12,367 nt of DNA from Methanomassiliicoccaceae archaeon (GTDB lineage Archaea; Thermoplasmatota; Thermoplasmata; Methanomassiliicoccales; Methanomethylophilaceae). Of the stretch, positions 6,489 through 12,367 are shown piece by piece (position 1 is the first letter of the stretch; each line of letters begins with the position of its first letter). The translations under genes were made by a program, and so were the position numbers. The DNA is taken from assembly GCA_009776625.1 (NCBI GenBank), contig WRNL01000038.1, positions 1 through 12,367 of the forward strand, in the 5' to 3' direction. The notes below the pieces were generated by a model. That model did not search any database. It worked only from the letters and a program-made list of their open reading frames with translations, and was not told the DNA's origin.

Positions 6489-6498
6489 ATATTTAACA
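6489..6498 (-). promoter_or_regulatory. TATA box of the MBL-tsaC-map operon
   Basis: The minus strand reads GTTAAATATC with its centre about 26 nt from the ATG at 6467. Transcription should therefore begin at or next to the start codon. The lack of a ribosome site ahead of that ATG agrees. Confidence 0.65.
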
Positions 6499-6517
6499 TT
6501 GCTTATAGAACAGTCGG

Positions 6518-6544
6518 GCCGCCATTCGTATGGGGGAATGCGGC
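6518..6544 (-). terminator. Hairpin after the ATPase gene, possible terminator
   Basis: GCCGCCATTC (6518-6527) pairs with GAATGCGGC (6536-6544), nine pairs with one bulged C and an 8-nt loop. It begins 27 nt past the ATPase stop codon and lies ahead of the next promoter. The following minus strand has only short T runs, so termination is uncertain. Confidence 0.35.
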
Positions 6545-6570
6545 TATGCCTATGCGGCAGATGTGACGTG

Positions 6571-7833
6571 TCAGTCCCTGAGGCACCCGATCGGCACCAC
6601 ATAGACGCCGTCCTGGCGACGGTACGCATGGCTCGAGCCGGTGAGCACCATGAGGAACCTCGGCTCTTTTATAAGATCGGTGTCGACGTTCCGAGCCAGT
6701 TTGAGCAGGTTCCCTGCAGCCTCGTCGATCATGTTGCCCCCGAGCTTCACCTCGGCCGCGCCCCATTCGCCGTTCCTCAGATGGACAACCGCGTCAGCCT
6801 CGAGGCCGGAGCTGTCACGGTACTGGTTGATGCTCCCCCCGATCCTGTCCGCATACACCCTCAGGTCGCGTATGCAGAGGCTCTCGAACAGCAAGCCGAA
6901 CGTGTTCAGGTCGCCGATCAGGTCAGCGGGTGAGGCCCCGAGCGCCGCCGCTGCGATGGAAGGGTCGGCGAACTGGCGTTTGTCTGCCGTCCTGATCACC
7001 GCCTTTGAGCGTAGCTTAGGGCTCCATGCCGGCAGGTCATCTATGACGAACAGCTTACGGAAGGCGTTGGAGTATGAGTTAAGCGTCTTGTCGTCGAGCG
7101 TGACATCGGTGGCCGAAACGTCCTTCTGGATGGTCGTGTTCGATGCGAACGACGATATCTGCCTGGCATACGACCTAAGTATCCTCCGCGCCCTGTCCGG
7201 GTTCCTCCTTATCCCGTCCACGTCGGTGACGTCCGTCTCGGTGAGCGATATGAAGTAGTTCTCTGCAGTCAGGAGCGCGGTCTCGTCGTCGTCGCCGACC
7301 GCCTCTGGCCATCCTCCCCTGCAGACGAGGTGGGCGATGCGATTGAACGTCACACGGGAGTCGCCAGATATCGATTGGGGGCCGCCGAACAGCCCCCCGA
7401 GGGACACCTCCCCAGTGGATTCACGGGACTCGTATAGCGACATCGGGCGCATGGTGACTCTTGCTATCCTGCCTGTGCCGGAATGACGCCCCGCGTCGTC
7501 CTTCGGTTTCGCAGAGCCGGTGAGGATGTATTTCCCGCGCCCCCCGTTGGCATCGATGTCCCACCTTATCTGGTCCCACAGTTCGGGGAGCTTCTGCCAC
7601 TCGTCGAAAAGGATGGGGCGCTCGCCCCTCAGGAGGTTCTCCTCCTCCGTGGCCAGGTACGTTCGGTATAGCTCCAAGACGCTGGCGCGTTGCAGCTCGA
7701 CCACGGTCTTGGAGAAACGTTTCGCCGTCGTGGATTTCCCGCACCATTTTGGCCCCTCCATCAAGACGCATCCTGCCGCCTTGAGTTGTTTCTCAAGCCT
7801 GTCCTCTATCATCCGCGGCATGTATTCCTTCAT
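6571..7833 (-). CDS. AAA ATPase with DUF4143 and PD-(D/E)xK-like C-terminus
   Basis: This is a complete 420-residue member of the AAA_14/DUF4143 family. The N-terminal ATPase domain has a Walker A GPKWCGKST (27-35), a Walker B ILFDE (74-78) and a sensor ILTGS (103-107) followed by TMRPMSLYE (127-135). The middle has GGWPEAV (173-179) and the usual helical linker. The C-terminal domain has E345, D347 and the E361-x-K363 pair, the arrangement of a PD-(D/E)xK nuclease fold. Such proteins are common and often multi-copy in archaea and gut bacteria; their role is unproven, and nuclease activity here is inference. The ATG at 7833 has GGGG six bases upstream. A TATA box and four tandem repeats precede it. 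A close paralogue fragment lies on the opposite strand at 1-207. Confidence 0.93.
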   Translation of the reverse strand: MKEYMPRMIEDRLEKQLKAAGCVLMEGPKWCGKSTTAKRFSKTVVELQRASVLELYRTYLATEEENLLRGERPILFDEWQKLPELWDQIRWDIDANGGRGKYILTGSAKPKDDAGRHSGTGRIARVTMRPMSLYESRESTGEVSLGGLFGGPQSISGDSRVTFNRIAHLVCRGGWPEAVGDDDETALLTAENYFISLTETDVTDVDGIRRNPDRARRILRSYARQISSFASNTTIQKDVSATDVTLDDKTLNSYSNAFRKLFVIDDLPAWSPKLRSKAVIRTADKRQFADPSIAAAALGASPADLIGDLNTFGLLFESLCIRDLRVYADRIGGSINQYRDSSGLEADAVVHLRNGEWGAAEVKLGGNMIDEAAGNLLKLARNVDTDLIKEPRFLMVLTGSSHAYRRQDGVYVVPIGCLRD

Positions 7834-7900
7834 TCTCGACCCCTTGCAACGTGTTGTCCGTGACCCCTCGGATCCCTACATGACAAGATGTGTTCTTCAT

Positions 7901-7910
7901 TATTAAAATA
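7901..7910 (-). promoter_or_regulatory. TATA box of the AAA/DUF4143 ATPase gene
   Basis: The minus strand reads TATTTTAATA, about 70 nt ahead of the ATG at 7833, giving a predicted leader of roughly 45 nt. The adjacent upstream bases, where TFB would bind, fall in the first copy of the 23-bp tandem repeat. Confidence 0.55.
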
Positions 7911-7911
7911 T

Positions 7912-7995
7912 TCCGAAGAATGTTGATGAAATAATCCGAAGAATGTTGATGAAATAATCCGAAAAATGTTGATGAAATAATCCGAAGAATGTTGA
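7912..7995. repeat. Four tandem copies of a 23-bp AT-rich repeat
   Basis: The unit starts TCCGAAGAATG and ends TTGATGAAATAA. Copies lie at 7912-7934, 7935-7957, 7958-7980 (one G-to-A change) and 7981-7995 (first 15 bases only). There are no spacers between copies, so it is not a CRISPR. The unit is about 30% GC in a GC-rich region and carries stop codons, so it is not translated. It lies directly upstream of the ATPase promoter. Binding sites for a regulator, possibly the ATPase product itself, or iteron-like sites are the plausible readings. Confidence 0.95.
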
Positions 7996-8035
7996 ATTTT
8001 GATTCGGGAATGAACGAACCGTCAATTATCCAGGT

Positions 8036-8047
8036 GGGTGCGCACCC
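8036..8047. repeat. Perfect 12-bp palindrome GGGTGCGCACCC
   Basis: This self-complementary site lies 41 bp beyond the tandem repeats, in a non-coding stretch. It could be a dimeric protein site, but a 12-bp palindrome in GC-rich DNA may also occur by chance. Confidence 0.4.
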
Positions 8048-8101
8048 CCATCATGCGGCATGCCAAGGGCTGTCATATGGCGGCCGTTCGGACACGGGTG
8101 T

Positions 8102-8132
8102 GAAAAAGATGAAGGAAGGGGGCGGAGCCCCC
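8102..8132 (-). terminator. Intrinsic-type terminator of the giant surface-protein gene
   Basis: On the minus strand a perfect 6-bp stem GGGGGC/GCCCCC with a 3-nt loop (8132-8118) is followed by a T-rich tract ending in TTTTT (8117-8102). It begins 29 nt past the stop codon at 8161. An inverted repeat GTAAA/TTTAC (8141-8153) lies between them. Confidence 0.7.
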
Positions 8133-8160
8133 GTTTGACCGTAAAGCGTTTACTCCCTCC

Positions 8161-11100
8161 TCAGTCCTTGAGGTAGTCGTACCTTATGCTCACCAGGGCC
8201 AGTGCCAGGGTTATGACCGTCAGGGCGGCCATCACTATGCTCCACTCGTCGTACGGCACGTACGTCCCCCCGAACCCTTGCGTCAGGAAGAACAGGACCA
8301 GCGATATCAGGGCGACGAACACCGCGCCGAACCTCAGCGCCTTGCCCGTGCCCGTCCCGTCGTAGTTCCTGTTGTACGCCACGGTGAGCGCCACTATGCC
8401 GATCACGATTGCCAGGATCGCGAATATCAGGTTCGCTATGGCGAGGTCGCCTATGCCGAACCCGGACGTGCTCCCGAAGTGCGCCGTGACCGACATGTCC
8501 GCCGCGCCGTCCGACATGACGACTGTCTGCGGGTTCGTGCCGGAGGCGTCCCCGCTCCAGTGGTCGAAGTAGCTGTACCCTTTCGGCGCCGCGCTCAGCA
8601 CGTACTCGGCCCCGTTGAACAGCGGGAGGGGGGACGTGTAGCTGGTGAAGGTCGACCCCCCGTCGGCGCTGTACATCACGCCGCCGTTGCCGCTGACCCC
8701 CACTGTCAGGAACGCGGTGGGCGTCCTGGGGGGCGCGTTGCTCGCGAAGGCCTCTATGCTGTGGTCGCCGCGGATGTTGCTGAACGTGTACACGCCGCCC
8801 TGCCCGCTCGCCGCCTGGCCGTCCACCAGCAGCGTCGGGGTGTACCCGGCCGATGCGTAGTAGCTGAACCTCAGCGTGTCGCCCTGCATTGCGCGCACCA
8901 TCCCCTGGGGGGATATGGACGCGTTCTCGTACGCAGTCGCGAACACAGTGTGCCAGGTCACCGGCGCCGACTGCCATCCGGCGGTCAGGGTGACGTCGTC
9001 GTACAGCCTGTCCGTGAAGGATAGCCTGTTGCCGCCGTCGTGCCATCCCGCGAAGTACATGCTCCCGCGGGCCGGCTCCCTTGCGCCTATTGCGCCCAGC
9101 ATCGTCCCCGACACCACGTCGTTGAACACCTGCTGCTGGGGGGTCCCGCCCGCCGCGTCGAACGTCACGGTGATGAACTTGACGGCCACGAAGTCCTGGC
9201 TGTCGCGTATCCTGTACGTTGCCGGGTTCAGCGGCGAGGTCGGCGTGAACAGATCGGACCAGCCGGGGGCCTGCGGTGCCGTCGCGCCGAGATGCTCCCC
9301 CGTCTCCACGTAGTCCGCCTTCAGCAGGGTGCCGTCGGTGTCGTAGAACCTCGCCCTCTCCTTCCATGTGGCGAAGAGGGCGGCGGAATCGTCGAATGTG
9401 CTGAACATGCCCATCAGCGAGTCCGTCGGGGCCATCCTCGTGCCGGTGAAGGGGTCGAGCCAGCCGTCGAACACAGAGTAGTACGGGACCCAAGCGTTCG
9501 CAGAGGGGTCGTACCTGTCGATCAGCTTCTCGACGCGCACGTTATGTGTCAGGCCGTTGCCGTCGGTGTAGGCTATATCGACGCCCGTCACGCCGCCCCC
9601 GTACTCGGGGTCGGTCGTCAGGCTGTAGATGAAGCTGGGCCCGACGTCCTCGTCCCATTGCATGTCCAGCAGCGGGGTCATCGACACCCCGTCGTATATC
9701 TTGACCGACACCAGCCATTTGGCGGTGAACAGGATATCCGACACGGGCGTCACGGCGCCCCCCGCGTTCCACACGGTGGAGCCGTCGTCCCACCCTTTGA
9801 ACGTCAGCCTGCCTTTGGCCGGCTTCTCGGGCAGGGCTATGCCCTGCCCCTCGATGACCAGCATGTCGGGTATGGAGGACGGCGTGCCGCCGTTGGTGTC
9901 GAAGCCCACCGTGAACCCGTACCCCGCCGTCAGGGTGAGGTCGGAGGCTATCCTGTCGGCGAGCCCGTACGCCACATCCCCGGCGGCGAACAGCCCGTCC
10001 GGCACGCCGCCCTCGACGAACCATGAGACGAACATCTTCCCCGGCGCAGCGGGATCCACTGTTATGAACTGCCTTATCGTCGTGCCCTCCGGCATCTCGA
10101 AGTAGTCGTCGTTGGTGCCGAGGATGCCGTCGGGGCCTGGATCCTGCGTTATCCTGGCCCCGTCCACGACCAGCTGCATGCCGTCCGTGGCGTACTGTTC
10201 CAGGTCGTAGAACGATACGGTGACCAGCCATGCCGCCGTCAGCGTCATGGGCCTGACCACGGGCTCGGCGGGGTCGGGGGCGTCGACCCTGGGAAGGGTG
10301 TACAGCTTGCCCGCCTGGAGGTCGAACCACCCCATGAATGTCACCCCGACCCTTGCGGGCATGGGGGTGAACCTCGGGCCGGAGTCCGGGAGCGGCAGGT
10401 TGGCCCGCAGGTACTTCGAGGGGATGGGCGTCGCGGGCAGGAACCCGCAGTCGAACCCGACCTCGACAACGTGCTCGTAGTCCAGGCAGACGTTCTTCGT
10501 GACGGCGAGAGAGGCCGCGTCAGGGTTGACGATGGCCGACCCGTCGGTGTAGTCGAAGCCCGTCCTGTAGTACGGGGCCCCTATGTCCTCGTACCCGGAG
10601 ACGCCGTCCTGGTCGAACCACCCTATGAATATCCATCCGGCCCTCGTCGGGTCGCCCGTGAACGGGTCGAGGTCCTCCATCAGGTCCGCCAGCTTGGAAC
10701 CCTCGAGAAGGTACTTCGTCTGGCTGGAGAAGAACCCTGTCCCCGCAGGGGTGATGTTGAACGTCACGTCCGCGTACCATCTCGAGAATACGGTCGTGTT
10801 CGCTGTCACGACCTGGGTCGGGTCGAACCAGTCGGGCGAGGCGGACGACATGAAGTCGGACGCCTGCACGGGGACGGCGGCGCCGAACCCGTTCGTGTAC
10901 CACAGGAGATGGTTGTTGGTGAACCCGAGCTTGCCCAGCGACGGCGCCGGGGCCCTGCCGTCAGGGGCCACGTCCACGATGACGAAGTCCCCTCCCGCGT
11001 CGCTCCCGGCCACCGAGCCGGCAGGCGCGGACAGTATTGCGCCCGTGTAGTAGAACTTGACCTCCACGCCCCATGCCGCCGTGAGCGTCATAGACCCCGT

Positions 11101-12367
11101 GACGTCCGGCGCCGCCAGGGTGTTGCCGTCCTGGTCGGTGTACCTCACGGCGCCGTTGAACCATCCCTTGAAGGACTTCTCCTTGGCGGCGTTGTAGTCT
11201 AGCGCGGGCATCGGCGAGGGCAGAGCCGAGAACGGCGTCCCCTCGTCGATGTCCCTTATCGGCGGCGGGTTGGGGGAGGTGCCGGCGTCCGGGGACGGGA
11301 CGTCCCTGTCGAACGACACCTCCGCCATCCACCTGATGTACGCATGGCTGTCGGAGCCGACCGTGTCGGCGAGCGCCCACTCGACGAGCGTCCCCTCGTT
11401 GCCGAAGTAGGTTATCGCAGGAGTGGTCGAGGGGCTCGTCGACGGGTCCCCATCGTCCCTGTACCACACCGCGTTGGGCGCGTCGCCTATGCCCCTGGCG
11501 GTGCCGTCGTCCTTATAGTACAGCCCCGCCTTCGTCAGCTCTATGTACACGGAGGGGGAGGTCTCCAGCTGGAGGAGCAGCACGCCCAGGACGTCCTGGA
11601 ACGTGTCCGTCGGCAGGTACGGCACGTACATCGCCGAGATGCTCCCGCCCATCATGTTGAACTCGAACAGGTCGTTGAACTCCGGTACAAGGGTCACGCT
11701 GTACGTGAAGGCGGTGACCCCGTTCATGAACCATTTGTACGGGGAGGACACGGCGTCGTACCAGATCGTCGGGGGGTAGCCGTACCTCTCCACCTGCGGC
11801 ATGCGCGGGTCGGCGGAGTCGAACACCGCCCCCTCCAGGACGACGAACCCGTAGCCGGACGGGATCCAGGCGGCCGAGGTTGCCAGGTCGTCTATCCCGA
11901 CGATCCCGGCGTCGCTGAAGGACACCGTGACCCCCCATCCTGCGATCAGCCTCACGCTCTTGCCGACGACCGTCGCCGGGGTGTACATGGTGTCGTGCTC
12001 AGCGGGCGGGGCGGCCCCGTCGGCGGACTCGTACCAGCCGACGAAGGCCATCTTCGCGCCATTGGCATCGTATTTGTAGGTGGGCCCGGTCGTGTCCGCG
12101 TTCGCCATTGCAGTCTGCAGGGCGCCGAAGTACGACGACCCGAAGAGCGTCGGGGTGGACGCGGGGACGGTCACCTTGAACGGGACGGGGGCGGCCACGG
12201 ACGGGGACACGGCGTCCGCGCCGTTGAAGTAGAACTCCACCTCCGCGGCGTACAGCGCTATGAGCGCCATGTCCCCGTCCACGGCCTGCCCGGGCTCGAG
12301 CCTCTTGAGGGTGGGGTACACGTCGGGGTACGGCGAGGGGTAGTTGGTTCCAGCCGCCACCGCCTCT
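8161..12367 (-). CDS. Giant surface/adhesin-like protein with InlB/Flg_new-type repeats, N-terminus outside window
   Basis: At least 1401 residues are visible and the frame is open through the window edge, so the GTG at 12360 is not a real start. Numbering from that codon, the protein is a chain of degenerate beta modules of about 70-130 residues, each with F-x-G-W in the middle and a closing (L/F)TA-x-W followed by a V-x-F strand. F-x-[GS]-W occurs near 106, 397, 578, 675, 777, 854, 964 and 1103. The clearest Listeria-Bacteroides (Flg_new) modules are 815-882 (FTVGFDTNGG) and 1063-1129 (ITVTFDAAGG). A divergent InlB-like domain with GYSYFDHWSGDASG lies at about 1216-1295. GPDGILGTNDDYF (742-754) looks like a calcium-binding loop. 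Three hydrophobic helices at about 1307-1329, 1344-1361 and 1374-1393 should anchor the C-terminus in the membrane with the repeats outside. The ligand is unknown. It is the last gene of its transcript. Confidence 0.9.
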   Translation of the reverse strand, partial: EAVAAGTNYPSPYPDVYPTLKRLEPGQAVDGDMALIALYAAEVEFYFNGADAVSPSVAAPVPFKVTVPASTPTLFGSSYFGALQTAMANADTTGPTYKYDANGAKMAFVGWYESADGAAPPAEHDTMYTPATVVGKSVRLIAGWGVTVSFSDAGIVGIDDLATSAAWIPSGYGFVVLEGAVFDSADPRMPQVERYGYPPTIWYDAVSSPYKWFMNGVTAFTYSVTLVPEFNDLFEFNMMGGSISAMYVPYLPTDTFQDVLGVLLLQLETSPSVYIELTKAGLYYKDDGTARGIGDAPNAVWYRDDGDPSTSPSTTPAITYFGNEGTLVEWALADTVGSDSHAYIRWMAEVSFDRDVPSPDAGTSPNPPPIRDIDEGTPFSALPSPMPALDYNAAKEKSFKGWFNGAVRYTDQDGNTLAAPDVTGSMTLTAAWGVEVKFYYTGAILSAPAGSVAGSDAGGDFVIVDVAPDGRAPAPSLGKLGFTNNHLLWYTNGFGAAVPVQASDFMSSASPDWFDPTQVVTANTTVFSRWYADVTFNITPAGTGFFSSQTKYLLEGSKLADLMEDLDPFTGDPTRAGWIFIGWFDQDGVSGYEDIGAPYYRTGFDYTDGSAIVNPDAASLAVTKNVCLDYEHVVEVGFDCGFLPATPIPSKYLRANLPLPDSGPRFTPMPARVGVTFMGWFDLQAGKLYTLPRVDAPDPAEPVVRPMTLTAAWLVTVSFYDLEQYATDGMQLVVDGARITQDPGPDGILGTNDDYFEMPEGTTIRQFITVDPAAPGKMFVSWFVEGGVPDGLFAAGDVAYGLADRIASDLTLTAGYGFTVGFDTNGGTPSSIPDMLVIEGQGIALPEKPAKGRLTFKGWDDGSTVWNAGGAVTPVSDILFTAKWLVSVKIYDGVSMTPLLDMQWDEDVGPSFIYSLTTDPEYGGGVTGVDIAYTDGNGLTHNVRVEKLIDRYDPSANAWVPYYSVFDGWLDPFTGTRMAPTDSLMGMFSTFDDSAALFATWKERARFYDTDGTLLKADYVETGEHLGATAPQAPGWSDLFTPTSPLNPATYRIRDSQDFVAVKFITVTFDAAGGTPQQQVFNDVVSGTMLGAIGAREPARGSMYFAGWHDGGNRLSFTDRLYDDVTLTAGWQSAPVTWHTVFATAYENASISPQGMVRAMQGDTLRFSYYASAGYTPTLLVDGQAASGQGGVYTFSNIRGDHSIEAFASNAPPRTPTAFLTVGVSGNGGVMYSADGGSTFTSYTSPLPLFNGAEYVLSAAPKGYSYFDHWSGDASGTNPQTVVMSDGAADMSVTAHFGSTSGFGIGDLAIANLIFAILAIVIGIVALTVAYNRNYDGTGTGKALRFGAVFVALISLVLFFLTQGFGGTYVPYDEWSIVMAALTVITLALALVSIRYDYLKD

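Larger units (their letters stand above)
7834..8160. other. 327-bp non-coding interval between ATPase and giant surface-protein genes
   Basis: From left to right it holds the ATPase 5' leader and TATA box, the 23-bp tandem repeats, an unassigned stretch with several short perfect palindromes (GGGTGCGCACCC at 8036-8047, GGCATGCC, CATATG, CGGCCG), and the terminator of the giant gene. I see no supported small gene or structured RNA in it. Confidence 0.7.

Noticed and set aside
6468..6629. Longer N-terminus for the MBL hydrolase (start at 6629)
   Set aside because: It would run through the TATA box and the end of the ATPase gene and adds residues outside the family fold.
7912..7995. CRISPR array
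   Set aside because: The copies follow each other directly with no spacers, and no cas gene is nearby.
8150..9493. 447-codon Arg-rich frame overlapping the giant surface protein
   Set aside because: It is an out-of-frame reading of the same strand, with low-complexity Arg/Gly/His composition.
8161..12360. Complete gene starting at GTG 12360
   Set aside because: The frame stays open through the window edge, and no signal peptide or promoter is visible; the gene is cut by the boundary.

Overview
The window looks like chromosomal DNA of a GC-rich archaeon. The evidence is an archaeal-type GTP cyclohydrolase (MptA), a type II methionine aminopeptidase, an archaeal-length RNase HII, AT-rich TATA boxes about 25 bp ahead of genes that then lack any leader, and a tRNA-Leu without an encoded CCA. 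A methanogen-type euryarchaeote, possibly a host-associated member of Methanomassiliicoccales/Thermoplasmatota, fits the mix of MptA, DUF4143 ATPases and a giant InlB/Flg_new-repeat surface protein. That lineage is inference; no marker here settles it.

Layout. Bases 1-207 are the 3' end of an AAA/DUF4143 ATPase gene (+) that starts outside the window. mptA (345-1241, -) and rnhB (1334-1972, +) diverge from a compact promoter region with two 7-bp inverted repeats. rnhB is followed 4 nt later by a small SCP2-domain gene (1977-2309, +). Next come two unrecognised genes facing away from each other (2444-3082, - and 3265-4146, +). A tRNA-Leu(CAA) lies at 4186-4270 (-). A minus-strand operon runs from 6467 to 4307: an MBL-fold hydrolase, a TsaC/Sua5-type threonylcarbamoyl-AMP synthase and a methionine aminopeptidase, each overlapping the next by 4-7 nt, from an apparently leaderless promoter. 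A complete AAA/DUF4143 ATPase (6571-7833, -) follows, paralogous to the fragment at the left edge. Its promoter abuts four 23-bp AT-rich tandem repeats. The last third (8161-12367, -) is the C-terminal part of a giant cell-surface protein made of degenerate beta-repeat modules, ending in three membrane helices and a strong terminator; its N-terminus is outside the window.

How the genes relate. Most are housekeeping: pterin synthesis, removal of RNA from DNA, tRNA t6A37 modification, N-terminal Met removal. The accessory parts are the two DUF4143 ATPases in opposite orientation, the tandem repeats, the two unknown proteins and the giant surface protein. I see no clear defence cassette, CRISPR array, transposase or integrase. 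The best candidate for something undescribed is the tandem-repeat array fused to the promoter of the ATPase/nuclease-like gene.
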